Under the pieces are notes generated by a model. It did not search any database and had not been told where the DNA came from. It saw only the letters and a program-made list of their open reading frames with translations. This document shows, in pieces, positions 25,537 to 34,039 of a stretch of DNA of 64,000 bases. The stretch's first letter is position 1; every line of letters starts with the position of its first letter. Source of the stretch: Actinoplanes sp. NBC_00393 (GTDB lineage: Bacteria > Actinomycetota > Actinomycetes > Mycobacteriales > Micromonosporaceae); assembly GCF_036053395.1 (NCBI RefSeq), contig NZ_CP107942.1:2136501-2200500 (forward strand), read 5' to 3'. A program made the translations under genes and the position numbers.

Positions 25537-26868
25537 TCACGGCGCGGTGATCCGGTAAATGGCGCCGGCGTGGTCGTCGCTGACGTACACGGCCCGGTCC
25601 GGACCCTGCACCGCCATGACCGGGCGTCCCCAGCGGGAGCCGTCCTCGTCCTGGAAGCCGGTGAGCAGGGTCTGCTGCGGGCCGAGCGTGCCGTTGCGCC
25701 AGGCGAAGAACGACACCTCCGGAGCGCGGGGCGGCCTGCGGTTCCACGAACCGTGGATGCCGACCAGCGCGCCCTCGCCGTACTCGCCGGCCAGGCCGGG
25801 CCCGGTCGCGAAGCTCAGGCCGAGCGGCGCCGAGTGTGCGCCCATGCCCTGCTCGGTCGGCGCCAGGGCGGCGCAGTCCAGCTTCGAGCCGTCCGGGTTG
25901 TTCTTCAGGTCGCGGACATACGGCCGGTTGGTGTAGCTCAGCTTGTCGCCGCCGTCGACGTCCGGGTCCGGGTTGCAGTAGGGCCAGCCCAGGTCGCGAC
26001 CCTTCGTGAGCCGTGCGAGCTGCTCGAACGGGTGGTCGTTCACGTAGTCCTGCAGCACCTTGCCCTGGTCGGAGTCGCCGTCGCCGTCGTAGTCCCGGTC
26101 GTGCGGGTACTCCACGTTGTCGCGATGGTTGACCGCGGTCCACACCGCGCCGTCCGGGTCGACGGCCAGGCCGGTGCCGTTGCGCACGCCCCGGGCGAAG
26201 GTCTCCGGTTTCCCGCCACCGGCCGGCACCCGCAGGATCGAGGCGCGCTCCGGGGTGGCGTCGCGGTCCTCGGCGGACACGTTGCCGGTCGAGCCGACCG
26301 ACACGTACAGCTCGCCGTCCTCACCGACCGCCACGCTCTTCAGCGCGTGCGAGTAGGCGCCGCGCAGCTCCGGGCTCTTCTCGTCCGGCAGGCCGTCCAC
26401 CACGACCCGCTTGCCGGACAGCGTCCCGGCGTCGTAGGCGAAGGCGTCCACCTGATCACTCTCGGCCACGTACAGCGTGTCGCCCTCGAAGGCGAGGCCG
26501 TGCGGCTGGTTCAGGCCGCTGACCAGGGTGCGCTGCGCGGGTGCGGTGTCGCCCTGGCCCGGCGTCAGCTCGACGATGTCGCCGAACTCCGGCCGGGAGA
26601 CCAGGAGACGCCGGTCCGGGGTCCAGGCCAGCAGCCGGGCGCTGGGCACCCGGGCCCAGACATCGACCTTCCAGCCGGGTGGCGCCTGCACTTGCCGGTT
26701 CCGGTCGAAGGGGTCGGCCTCAGTGCCGGCAAGCGGGCGTACGGTCGTGGCCGCCAACGCCGGCACCGAGGCCGATCCCTCGCTCGGCTGCACGACAGGA
26801 GGTGCCGGCTCAGCGGGGGACGAGCACGCGCCAAGGGCGAGGAGCAGAGCCACCGTACGAATCTTCAC
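25537..26868 (-). CDS. PQQ-dependent aldose/sorbosone dehydrogenase-like lipoprotein
   Basis: 443 residues. A short signal ends in LGAC (lipidated Cys15), so it is exported and anchored. The rest is a six-bladed beta-propeller of the glucose/sorbosone dehydrogenase family: GLNQPHGLAFEGDTLYVAES, RNGTGLAVDPDGAVWTAVNH, the aspartate-rich HDRDYDGDGDSDQGK insert, and GRPVMAVQGPDRAVYVSDDH. Relatives oxidise sugars with PQQ and calcium in the cell envelope. No PQQ synthesis genes are in the window. Confidence 0.87.
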   Translation of the reverse strand: MKIRTVALLLALGACSSPAEPAPPVVQPSEGSASVPALAATTVRPLAGTEADPFDRNRQVQAPPGWKVDVWARVPSARLLAWTPDRRLLVSRPEFGDIVELTPGQGDTAPAQRTLVSGLNQPHGLAFEGDTLYVAESDQVDAFAYDAGTLSGKRVVVDGLPDEKSPELRGAYSHALKSVAVGEDGELYVSVGSTGNVSAEDRDATPERASILRVPAGGGKPETFARGVRNGTGLAVDPDGAVWTAVNHRDNVEYPHDRDYDGDGDSDQGKVLQDYVNDHPFEQLARLTKGRDLGWPYCNPDPDVDGGDKLSYTNRPYVRDLKNNPDGSKLDCAALAPTEQGMGAHSAPLGLSFATGPGLAGEYGEGALVGIHGSWNRRPPRAPEVSFFAWRNGTLGPQQTLLTGFQDEDGSRWGRPVMAVQGPDRAVYVSDDHAGAIYRITAP

Positions 26869-26906
26869 TGTGCATCTGTACCCATTCGCCCTGCGTGATG
26901 CAACTG

Positions 26907-27344
26907 TCAGAACTCGTCCACGCGTGTCGCCTGGTTCGGGCAGGCGACGTCGATCGCCAGCTTGATCAGCTCACGGGCGGTGGCCTGGTCGGTCGCCTCG
27001 GCGTCCAGCGTGCCCAGCGATCGGGTGACCGCCACGATGTCGTCGGCGGGTCTGCCGGCGGCCAGGTCGACGCACGCGTTGCCGGCGATCGCCTCGATCT
27101 CGCCGTCGGTGCGGCCTTCGGCGACTTCCGGCAACTGCGCCCGGACGACCTCCACGAAACCGCCGCCCGGCGCCTCGGTCGCTGTTGCCGTCGCTGTTGC
27201 CGTCGCCGTCGCCGTCGCCGTTGTCGTTGCCGGCGCTGGCTTCTCGGGTTCGGTCGTTGTCGTCCCGTTCACGTTCACCGTGCAGCCGGCCAGTGCGACC
27301 ATCGCCGCCGCCAAGGCCACTGTCGGCCACATTCGCTGCATCAT
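26907..27344 (-). CDS. DUF732-like lipoprotein with Thr-Ala spacer
   Basis: 145 residues. The signal peptide ends in LAGC (Cys21). A spacer of alternating Thr/Ala residues (about 16) is encoded by a GTTGCC/GTCGCC hexanucleotide array at 27178-27230. The C-terminal ~80 residues (FVEVVRAQLPEVAEG, then ACVDLAAG and ACPNQA) resemble the DUF732 domain with a Cys pair, common in secreted actinobacterial proteins. Function unknown. Confidence 0.75.
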   Translation of the reverse strand: MMQRMWPTVALAAAMVALAGCTVNVNGTTTTEPEKPAPATTTATATATATATATATEAPGGGFVEVVRAQLPEVAEGRTDGEIEAIAGNACVDLAAGRPADDIVAVTRSLGTLDAEATDQATARELIKLAIDVACPNQATRVDEF

Positions 27345-27381
27345 CAGGCCCCTTCGGTCTTCAAGATCAGCTGAGGGTAGA

Positions 27382-28002
27382 TCATGCGTGCACGGGGAAC
27401 GCGGCGCGCGGTTCGCTGCCTGACCACCACAGGCCGATCGCCAGCGCCGCGGTCGCCTCCAGGTAGGCGGCCCGGGCCAGACCGCCGCACGGCGCCGGGG
27501 TGCAGCCGATCGAGCGGATCAGGGCCTCGACGGCGGCGGTCGCGGTGGGATGGTCGGTGCAGAACGGTACGGCCAGCGGATTGTTCTCGAACACCGGTGG
27601 GCGCAGCGTCCAGATGCTGACGTGGCAGAGGTTGAACGCCTTCACCAGGTAGGCGGCGGGTGCGGCGGCGGCCAGTTGCCCGGCCATCGGCTCGCCGTCG
27701 AGCATGAGGCCGCCGGCGGTGGGCACGACGCTGTTGGTGCAGTCGATCACCGTGCGTCCGGTTAGGTTGTGGGCGTTTGCGCGTACCAAATCTGGTGCTG
27801 CTTGTGCCGGGACCGCGACCAGAGCTGCTTGGCCGTGCCGTGCGGCCTCCTCGATGGTGCCGTGCGCCGCGCCGATGCCGGCGGCGGCCTGCTTCGCGCG
27901 GCCTTCATCGCGGCCGCCGATCATCACGTCGTGGCCGGCCGCCGTCCAGGCGCCGCCGAGTGACTTCGCCATGCCGCCGGACCCCAGAATTCCGATTCTC
28001 AT
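27382..28002 (-). CDS. NADP/F420-type oxidoreductase (NPDH-like)
   Basis: 206 residues from ATG 28002. IGILGSGGMAKSLGGAW is a Rossmann dinucleotide-binding motif and VIDCTNSVVPTAGGL, then AYLVKAFNL, match coenzyme F420-dependent NADP reductase/ProC-like domain proteins. It is divergent from an HxlR regulator with a 14-base palindrome between them, a standard arrangement for a redox-responsive reductase. The substrate is unknown. Confidence 0.85.
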   Translation of the reverse strand: MRIGILGSGGMAKSLGGAWTAAGHDVMIGGRDEGRAKQAAAGIGAAHGTIEEAARHGQAALVAVPAQAAPDLVRANAHNLTGRTVIDCTNSVVPTAGGLMLDGEPMAGQLAAAAPAAYLVKAFNLCHVSIWTLRPPVFENNPLAVPFCTDHPTATAAVEALIRSIGCTPAPCGGLARAAYLEATAALAIGLWWSGSEPRAAFPVHA

Positions 28003-28029
28003 GGCTGCCGACGGTAGGCGGGCCGATGC

Positions 28030-28043
28030 ACACCAATTGGTGT
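28030..28043. promoter_or_regulatory. Probable HxlR operator
   Basis: ACACCAATTGGTGT is a perfect 14-base palindrome midway in the 63-base gap between the divergent reductase and hxlR genes; it could control both. Confidence 0.65.
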
Positions 28044-28065
28044 CCGACGGCTGGGGGAAGATCGG

Positions 28066-28428
28066 ATGATGGACGACTACACCTCCGACTGCCGGGCCCG
28101 GGTCGCCTTCGAGGTGCTCGGCAACCGCTGGGACAGCGTCGTGGTCTTCACGCTGGCCGCCTCGGGCCCCATCCGGCCGGCGGCGCTGCGGACTCAAATC
28201 GGCGGGATCAGCGCCAAGGTCCTCAACGACGCGCTACGGCGGTTGGAATACAACGGCCTGGTGGAACGCCGGGCGTACGCGGAGGCGCCGCCGCGGGTGG
28301 ATTACGCATTGACCGAGGCGGGCGCGGCCCTGCTGGAACCGATGCGCATGATGGGCGCCTGGGCCACCAGATACGCCGATGCGGTGCTGGCCGCCCAGGA
28401 ACGATTCGCCGCACCGGCCCGCCATTGA
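28066..28428 (+). CDS. HxlR-family transcriptional regulator
   Basis: 120 residues. CRARVAFEVLGNRWDSVVVF is the signature start of the HxlR winged helix, with a Cys at residue 9 (DCRAR) where HxlR/YodB redox sensors carry theirs. IGGISAKVLNDALRRLEYNG is the recognition region. The partner reductase is divergent, so the regulator probably represses it until an electrophile or oxidant is sensed. Confidence 0.9.
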   Translation: MMDDYTSDCRARVAFEVLGNRWDSVVVFTLAASGPIRPAALRTQIGGISAKVLNDALRRLEYNGLVERRAYAEAPPRVDYALTEAGAALLEPMRMMGAWATRYADAVLAAQERFAAPARH

Positions 28429-28712
28429 CCTCGGTTCTCCACGGTCGCTGGTCATCAGATCGGCCCGGCCCTGGTTTTGTCCTTGATCCAGCCGGCCCAC
28501 GCCTTCGGCGTGCCGACCTCTTCCGGTCATGAGGCGCCAGGTGAGCGGCGCGGCAGGCATCCGTAGCGGCCGAATACTCGCTGGTGAGGACGCGGGCTGT
28601 CCTCCCGGACGGTTACCTTGCGGCGCTCGACAGCATTGGGGGCCAGGGTCAGCGGGCGTCAGCGCCAACACCTGCCCTGGTGCCCGCTCAGGAGGCATCC
28701 GAGCCGCCCCCG

Positions 28713-29100
28713 ATGGCCACTCTGCGCGTCGCCGCGGGAGCCCTCTTCTTCGACGAGGAAGGGCGAGTCCTGCTCGTGAAGCCCGCCTAGAAGGAGATAT
28801 GGGACACCCGGGTGGATATGTCGAGCCCGGAGAGTCGCCTTGAACCGCCTGCGTTCGGGAGGTGCAGGAGGAACTCGGCCTCTCGGTGAACGTGGGGAAC
28901 CACCTGGTCGTCGACTGGCCGCCTGCTCGGAATGAGGGCGACAAGATGCTTTTCATCTTCGACGCGGGAACCCTCGGGGAAGAGGCGCGCTCCGGGATCG
29001 GGCTTTCCGATGGCGAGTTGACGGAGTGGCGTTTCGTAGCGAACGAAGATCTGGACAGCTACATGCCAACACCGCCTGTCGCGCCGGGTCCGCACTGCCC
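28713..29100 (+). pseudogene. NUDIX hydrolase, disrupted
   Basis: The N-terminal strand is intact from ATG 28713 (ATLRVAAGALFFDEEGRVLL) but hits TAG at 28788. The NUDIX box then continues in another frame as PGGYVEPGESP, TGA at 28841, then ACVREVQEELGL, giving the G-x5-E-x7-RE-x2-EE pattern. Downstream strands (LVVDWPPARNEGDKMLFIF and GELTEWRFVANEDLDSYMP) are still recognisable. At least one frameshift and two stops mean no functional protein. The 284 bases before it hold nothing I can assign. Confidence 0.75.
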
Positions 29101-29294
29101 TCCTCGCGAAAAGCCGAGGTGTGCCGGTGTAGGCGGAGCATGGGACGAGTCATTGACGTCGCCATCGAGGAGAGGCGGCGGGACTCTCAGCAGGATGGGG
29201 GGTGATCACCGCGCCTTGGCGCGATTCCTGAGTCCTTCACCTGGACGTGGGCGAGGGCCGGCGGTTGACTGTAAAACCGCGGTGGGAGGCGGCC

Positions 29295-29687
29295 ATGGGG
29301 AATAGCCAGATCGAGAAGGTGGCCATCGAGCATGTGCTCGATCTTGAACGGCAAGCGGGCCGCATACCCGAGGATGTTCACCTATGCGGCCTGCCGTATG
29401 ACATCAGCAGCCCTCCGCGCAAGATCGAGGTGAAGGCTTTCGGGAAGTCCGCGAGAGGCGCAGCGATCCCACTCGAAGACCGGCAATTCCAAGCGGCAGT
29501 CCAGGATCCTGATCGGTACTACCTGTATGTGGTCGACAACGTCGAGGGCGCTGATCAGGGTGCGATGCGGGTTCGGGTCATCCACGGAGACGCGCTGCGC
29601 GACTTACTTGCACGAAGCAAGCCTCACGTCACGTACTGGCCCACGTTCCGCACGGCTGACTACGACGGGGCTGAGCAGATACCGTGA
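29295..29687 (+). CDS. Stand-alone DUF3883 (PD-(D/E)xK-like) protein
   Basis: 130 residues from ATG 29295 (GGGAGG upstream). GLPYDISS followed by KIEVKAFG and then YYLYVVDNV matches DUF3883, a domain usually found at the end of helicases and restriction proteins and predicted to have a nuclease-like fold: Asp in YDI, Glu and Lys in EVK. Here it is alone, which is unusual. It sits among broken genes and its stop overlaps the next fragment's GTG. Nuclease activity is inference. Confidence 0.7.
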   Translation: MGNSQIEKVAIEHVLDLERQAGRIPEDVHLCGLPYDISSPPRKIEVKAFGKSARGAAIPLEDRQFQAAVQDPDRYYLYVVDNVEGADQGAMRVRVIHGDALRDLLARSKPHVTYWPTFRTADYDGAEQIP

Positions 29688-29969
29688 AGGCACCTCCGGC
29701 CGCGGCTCAGGACGGTGACCGCCAGGTCGAGATCGACGCGCTGCCCATCAGCGAGCGCAAGGCGGCGGCTCTCCTGCTCGATACCGACCGCACCTTGCTG
29801 ATGTGGGGCAAGCACGAGCGTGCCCTACAGGTGTTGCGGGTCGCCGGGCAGATCGCTCCCGAGGGGATCACGGGGCCGCCCCGCCACCCGGCGTCTCGTC
29901 GGCGATCTGACGACTACCGTTCGCCACGAAACCCATGAAGTTGCCGACGCCCTCGGAGTGACCGCGTGA
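29684..29969 (+). pseudogene. C-terminal remnant of an XRE-type regulator, frameshifted
   Basis: From GTG 29684 the frame reads RKAAALLLDTDRTLLMWGKH, then ERALQVLRVAGQIAPE, the helical C-terminal segment of actinomycete XRE regulators that precede flavoprotein genes. The frame ends at 29938, but from about 29865 another frame continues the homologous tail (RPATRRLVGDLTTTVRHE to LGVTA) and stops at 29967-29969, overlapping the flavoprotein GTG. The DNA-binding N-terminus is absent. A recent frameshift plus truncation, or a sequencing error for the shift, would explain it. Confidence 0.6.
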
Positions 29970-30514
29970 CGATTGCCAGCAGCGTTCTGTACGTGATCGT
30001 GTGCGCCGCCGGGCCTGCCGGCGAAGTCGACCGCCTGGTCGCCCTCGCCCAGGATGACGGATGGACCGTCCAGATCGTCGCCACCCCGTCAGCGCTCGAA
30101 TTCATCGACACGGCTGCCTTGGCGAAGCAGACCGGCCGTCCGGTGCGCAGCCGCTACCGCAGACCCAGCGAGCCCAAGCCACCACGGGCGGACGCCATCA
30201 TCGTGGCGCCGGCGACCTACAACACCATCAACAAGTTCGCGCAGGGAATTGCTGACACCTACGCGCTGGGGCTGCTGGCCGAGGCGCCCGGTCTCGGCAT
30301 TCCCGTGGTGATGCTGCCTTTTGTGAACAGCGCCCTGGCCTCGCGGGCTGCTTTCCGCCGCAGTGTCGAGGAGCTCCGCTCCGAAGGGGTGTGCGTGCTT
30401 CTCGGCCCCGAAGGTTTCGAGCCCCACGCACCCGCTTCTGGCGCCGGCCGCTTCGATGTCTACCCCTGGCACCTGGCCCTACAAGGTCTCGAACGGCTGT
30501 CGGGCCCTGCTTGA
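29966..30514 (+). CDS. Flavoprotein-family (HFCD) protein
   Basis: 182 residues from GTG 29966. VLYVIVCAAGPAG at the N-terminus and ADAIIVAPATYNTINKFAQG followed by ADTYALGLL carry the PAxANT-like motif of the homo-oligomeric flavin-containing Cys decarboxylase family. Such proteins are widely paired with an XRE-type regulator in streptomycetes and relatives; the neighbouring regulator is broken here, so the pair may be decaying. The reaction is not known. Confidence 0.85.
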   Translation: MTIASSVLYVIVCAAGPAGEVDRLVALAQDDGWTVQIVATPSALEFIDTAALAKQTGRPVRSRYRRPSEPKPPRADAIIVAPATYNTINKFAQGIADTYALGLLAEAPGLGIPVVMLPFVNSALASRAAFRRSVEELRSEGVCVLLGPEGFEPHAPASGAGRFDVYPWHLALQGLERLSGPA

Positions 30515-30523
30515 GGCGTGGCG

Positions 30524-31303
30524 TCAGGTTGCTGTGTAGCCGCCGTCCACGGCGAGGATGGAGCCGGTGACGTAGCCGGCGGCGGGCGATGCCAGGAAGG
30601 CGTAAGGGGCTGCGATCTCGTCGACGGTGGCGCGTCGGCCGAGGGGTGTGAAGGTGCTGATGCGTGCGTCGGAGGCGGGATCGTCGTGGGCGGTGACGTT
30701 GTCCATGATGTTGGCGACGTAGCCCGGCGCGATGGCGTTGACGCGGATGTGGTGCGGGGCCCATTCGGCGGCGAGGGTGCGGACGAGCTGGTTGATGCCG
30801 CCTTTGCTGGCGGCGTACGGAGCCAGCGTGGGTACGCCGACCTGCCCGGCGATGGACGACGTCATGGTGATCGATCCGGGCCGGCTCTCGGCGATCCAGT
30901 GGCGGGCGGCGGCCTGGGCGGGCAGGAACGCGCCGCGGACGTTGACAGTCATGACCCGGTCCCACTCGTCCGGGCTGTAGTCGATGGCCGGCTTGATGAT
31001 GTCGATGCCGGCGTTGCAGATCAGGTGGTCGAGGTGCCCGAAGGCGGTGACGGCCGCGTCGATGAGCTGCTGGGCGACCTCGGGTGCGGTGACGTCGCCG
31101 GGCAGTTGGGCGAGGCGGCGTCGTCCGTCGGGAGTCGCGGCCTCAAGGATCGCGACGGTGGCGGCGGTTTCGGCGGGATCGTAGCCGTTGATGAGGACCG
31201 AGGCGCCCTGGGCCAGCAGGGTCCGGGCGATGGCCAGGCCGATGCCGCGGCTCGAGCCGGTGACGACAGCGGTGGTCCCGGTCAGGTTGAACAGATCACT
31301 CAC
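30524..31303 (-). CDS. SDR family oxidoreductase
   Basis: 259 residues from GTG 31303. All classical features are present: TAVVTGSSRGIGLAIARTLL for NAD(P), the NAG strand (CNAGIDIIKPA), catalytic Ser in TSSIAG, YAASKGG with Tyr and Lys, and the end GSILAVDGGYTAT. It resembles FabG/3-ketoacyl or glucose-1-dehydrogenase-like enzymes. Its start overlaps the end of an SMI1/KNR4-like gene by 8 bases; the shared strand suggests an operon with MerR and a serine hydrolase upstream. Confidence 0.92.
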   Translation of the reverse strand: MSDLFNLTGTTAVVTGSSRGIGLAIARTLLAQGASVLINGYDPAETAATVAILEAATPDGRRRLAQLPGDVTAPEVAQQLIDAAVTAFGHLDHLICNAGIDIIKPAIDYSPDEWDRVMTVNVRGAFLPAQAAARHWIAESRPGSITMTSSIAGQVGVPTLAPYAASKGGINQLVRTLAAEWAPHHIRVNAIAPGYVANIMDNVTAHDDPASDARISTFTPLGRRATVDEIAAPYAFLASPAAGYVTGSILAVDGGYTAT

Positions 31304-31922
31304 CGTGCGTCCTCTGCTGGTCCCACTGTCGTCGAAGCGGCTCGCCGTTGATTTCGGTCTCCCCGCCGAGTCCCCACCAGAGGGTATCGCCGGCGATCAG
31401 GTAGGGATGCCACTCTCCGACGGGGCCGCCCGTTTCGAGAGCGTCTGCGACGGCCGTGAGATAGGTGCCCAGACTGGTCCAGCCGTTTGCGAAATCCGCG
31501 GAATCGCTGGTCGGCGCGAGCCCGAGCCGGCCATGTCCCGGCCCCGGCCGCAAGTCGATGATCTGTAGCAGCGAGTCGCCATCCCCGAACGGAACCCATC
31601 GCTCGTCCCACCAGGGTTCCGTGTTCGGGTGGTGCACGGTGAAACCGTCGATGTCCGGTGCGATGTCCATCCGGATCTCGTACTGTTCGACGATCCCCCG
31701 GACGCTGAGCGGAGCGGCCTCCGGGAGGACGTTTCCCCATCGTGTCAGGCCGTCGTGCCGCCGCAGCGACGCGACCAGCTCGTCCGGAAGGGCGAATCCG
31801 AGCTGAGCCTCGGCGGCGGCTATCGCCTCCGGCGCGCCCGGTGGGCCGAGCAGCGCCGCGCTGGGCGGGGTGTTCTGCCGCATCCACCGCTCGATCCGGG
31901 TCCAGGATTCGGGTACGGACAC
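31296..31922 (-). CDS. SMI1/KNR4 family protein
   Basis: 208 residues from GTG 31922. WTRIERWMRQNTPPSAALL, then AIAAAEAQLGFALPDELVAS followed by LRRHDG, is the defining start of SMI1/KNR4 (SUKH) proteins; WVPFGDGDSLLQIIDLRPG is the conserved core strand. Family members include immunity proteins for contact-dependent toxins and general scaffold proteins. No toxin gene is adjacent, so an immunity role has no local support. Confidence 0.87.
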   Translation of the reverse strand: MSVPESWTRIERWMRQNTPPSAALLGPPGAPEAIAAAEAQLGFALPDELVASLRRHDGLTRWGNVLPEAAPLSVRGIVEQYEIRMDIAPDIDGFTVHHPNTEPWWDERWVPFGDGDSLLQIIDLRPGPGHGRLGLAPTSDSADFANGWTSLGTYLTAVADALETGGPVGEWHPYLIAGDTLWWGLGGETEINGEPLRRQWDQQRTHGE

Positions 31923-31942
31923 GGCGCTTTCCTGTTCGAGGA

Positions 31943-32695
31943 TCACTGCTGAATCAGCTCGGCAATTCGGTTCCACGCTGGGGACATGGCGCCGGCTGTT
32001 GCGGCGGCCAGGCGGGTGATCACCACGTCTGACGGGCTTTCCTCGGCCGGGGCGGCGCGGGCGGCGTACCAATCGCGGGTTCTGATGGCGATCGCCGGCA
32101 GGCGGGGGTCGGATGGCGGCCAGTCGAAGGCCGCGTCGTAGTCCAGGTAGAGGGTGCGGAACACCGGGTCGGCGATGGCGTCGAGCTTGTCGGTGATCCA
32201 GGCTGAGGCCTGCGTGGGGGCCACCGACTGCAGCAGGATCCACAGGTCCCGTTCGAGGTGGACGGTTCGCTCGCTGATGCCGATCTCGCGCAGGAGCGTC
32301 AAATAGCCGGCTACCTCCGGTGAGACGAACAGGCCGTCGCCGCCCTCTAGCTCGGCTATCTGCCGGCGGATGCGCTCGATCTCCACGGCCCGCCGACGCA
32401 GACCCTGGTCGATCTCGGCGATCGCGGCGGCGAAGACTGATGGGCCGGCGGCCAGCAACTCCTTGATCCGGGCGAGTGGCACGCCGGCCGCGGCCAGAGT
32501 TCGGATCTTGACCAGCTGGATGGCGTGGTCGGCGCCGTACCTGCGGTAGCCGGAAGAGTCCCGTGGGGGCTCCGGCAGCAGGCCGCGGTCGTGGTAGACG
32601 CGGACCGCCTTGGTGGTCACGCCCGCGTAGGAGGCGAGCTGGCCGATGGTCAGCAGATGCCGTCCACCGGCCGGCGAGTCACTCATGGAGCGCAT
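31943..32695 (-). CDS. MerR-family transcriptional regulator
   Basis: 250 residues. LLTIGQLASYAGVTTKAVRV and GYRRYGADHAIQLVKIRTLA are the MerR winged helix-turn-helix; a coiled-coil dimerisation helix (RRRAVEIERIRRQIAELEGG) follows. The remaining ~130 residues form a helical effector domain that I cannot name and lack obvious metal-binding Cys. It lies 4 bases after the serine hydrolase stop and upstream of the SMI1 and SDR genes on the same strand. Confidence 0.9.
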   Translation of the reverse strand: MRSMSDSPAGGRHLLTIGQLASYAGVTTKAVRVYHDRGLLPEPPRDSSGYRRYGADHAIQLVKIRTLAAAGVPLARIKELLAAGPSVFAAAIAEIDQGLRRRAVEIERIRRQIAELEGGDGLFVSPEVAGYLTLLREIGISERTVHLERDLWILLQSVAPTQASAWITDKLDAIADPVFRTLYLDYDAAFDWPPSDPRLPAIAIRTRDWYAARAAPAEESPSDVVITRLAAATAGAMSPAWNRIAELIQQ

Positions 32696-32699
32696 CGTG

Positions 32700-33968
32700 T
32701 CAGACCGGCACGCGCCGGGTCAGCCGGCCGCCGGAGCACCGGTAGGCGCCGCCGCCGTGATACGAGACCAGGTAGTACGGCGGCATGTCGTCCAGCGGCA
32801 TGCCGGCCGGGGCGAACAGGTCCTTGCCGACCGGGACGTAGCGCATCGGCGGCGCGGTGAACGGACCGCCCACGAAACCAGTGAAGATCCGCTCCTGGTC
32901 GGCGTCGGCCGGCTCGTAGGTGACCTGCTCCTCGAGTTCACCGTCGACGACCCGCACGTCGATGCGCAGCTGGTGGGAGCGATACGTGCCCGCGTAGGCA
33001 TCCAGATCCGCGGCGACCGGTGCCAGCGCCGGGTAGTCGGAGCCGCCGGCCAGCTCGAAAAGCAGCTCCTCGTGCAGGGCGAGCGCCCGGGCGTCGTTGC
33101 CGTAGGCGGCGAAGACCAGGTCCTGCGACGGGATGACGGCCAGGACCGCGACGCCGGCCGGTGAGGCTCCGGTCATGGTCAGGACGGTCTGGCCGCCGAG
33201 CTCGCGGATCAGCCAGCCGAGGCCGACCGGTGAGCTGTCCGGCGTACCCAATCGGTGTTGGATCGTCTGCATCTGCCGGAGTGACTCTTCGGAAAGCAGG
33301 CCTTCGCCGCGGCCGAAGGCCAGCAGATCTTCGATGGTGCCGACGGCGGTGCCGCCGGCCGGACCCCAGGTGGCCGGCAGGCGGAACATGCTGGTCGGGC
33401 GGACCTCGCCGGTGACCGGGTCGGGGAAGTGCCCGACCGCGAGCGAGGAAGGCGTTTCGGCGAGGACTTCGCGGCGCAGCAGTTCGGGGTACGCAAGACC
33501 GGTCACCACCTCGAGCAACCGCCCGGCGACGATCATGCCGCCGTTGGAGTAGCTGACGAACTCGCCGGGCGCGAAGAGTGACCCGCACTCCCGCCCGAGC
33601 CGGTCCACGTAGATCTCCAGGGCATCCGGCCCGTCCTCGTCCGGGAAGAACAGGTCGGCATCGATCCCGCTGGTGTGGTCGATGAGGTGCCGGACCCGGA
33701 CCCCGGCCGGCCGGAACTCCGGCAGATAGTCGCTGACCGGCGCGTCCAGGTCGAGATTGCCCCGCTCGACCTGCTGCATCACCAGCGTCGTCGTCATGAT
33801 CTTGGTGACGGAGCCGAACAGGAAGCCGGTGTCCTCGCGCATCGGCTCGCCGGTGGCGAGACTCGCGACGCCGTGGGCGATGACGGTCTGCTCGCCGCCG
33901 CGGGAGACGCCGGCGAGGAAGCCGGGGATCTGATTGTCGGTGCAGAAGGTGACGATGCGCTCTCTCAT
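32700..33968 (-). CDS. Serine hydrolase (beta-lactamase/class C PBP-like)
   Basis: 422 residues from ATG 33968. GSVTK at residues 52-56 gives the S-x-x-K nucleophile, VSYSNGG supplies the Y-x-N motif, and LTMTGASPAG is the third conserved strand. Around residue 300 the catalytic domain ends and a C-terminal beta domain of the esterase type follows (YAGTYRSHQLRI). No signal peptide is present, so it probably acts in the cytoplasm as an esterase or peptidase. It is divergent from a WYL regulator, with a perfect 15-base palindrome between them. Confidence 0.88.
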   Translation of the reverse strand: MRERIVTFCTDNQIPGFLAGVSRGGEQTVIAHGVASLATGEPMREDTGFLFGSVTKIMTTTLVMQQVERGNLDLDAPVSDYLPEFRPAGVRVRHLIDHTSGIDADLFFPDEDGPDALEIYVDRLGRECGSLFAPGEFVSYSNGGMIVAGRLLEVVTGLAYPELLRREVLAETPSSLAVGHFPDPVTGEVRPTSMFRLPATWGPAGGTAVGTIEDLLAFGRGEGLLSEESLRQMQTIQHRLGTPDSSPVGLGWLIRELGGQTVLTMTGASPAGVAVLAVIPSQDLVFAAYGNDARALALHEELLFELAGGSDYPALAPVAADLDAYAGTYRSHQLRIDVRVVDGELEEQVTYEPADADQERIFTGFVGGPFTAPPMRYVPVGKDLFAPAGMPLDDMPPYYLVSYHGGGAYRCSGGRLTRRVPV

Positions 33969-33986
33969 GACATCGATGCTCGAACG

Positions 33987-34001
33987 TTGCCCCTGGGGCA
34001 A
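33987..34001. promoter_or_regulatory. Probable WYL-regulator operator
   Basis: TTGCCCCTGGGGCAA is a perfect inverted repeat (7-base arms around one T) in the gap between the divergent serine hydrolase and WYL genes. Confidence 0.7.
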
Positions 34002-34039
34002 GGTCAATGCCTCTGCCGGAAAGACGGGAGAATCATGTC

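Noticed and set aside
28790..28802. AAGGAGATATG resembling a strong engineered ribosome-binding site
   Set aside because: It is explained by NUDIX codons for Lys-Glu-Ile-Trp in the broken gene; no gene starts there.
31296..31922. SMI1/KNR4 protein as an immunity gene of a toxin system
   Set aside because: No toxin or secretion gene is adjacent, so only the family is reported.
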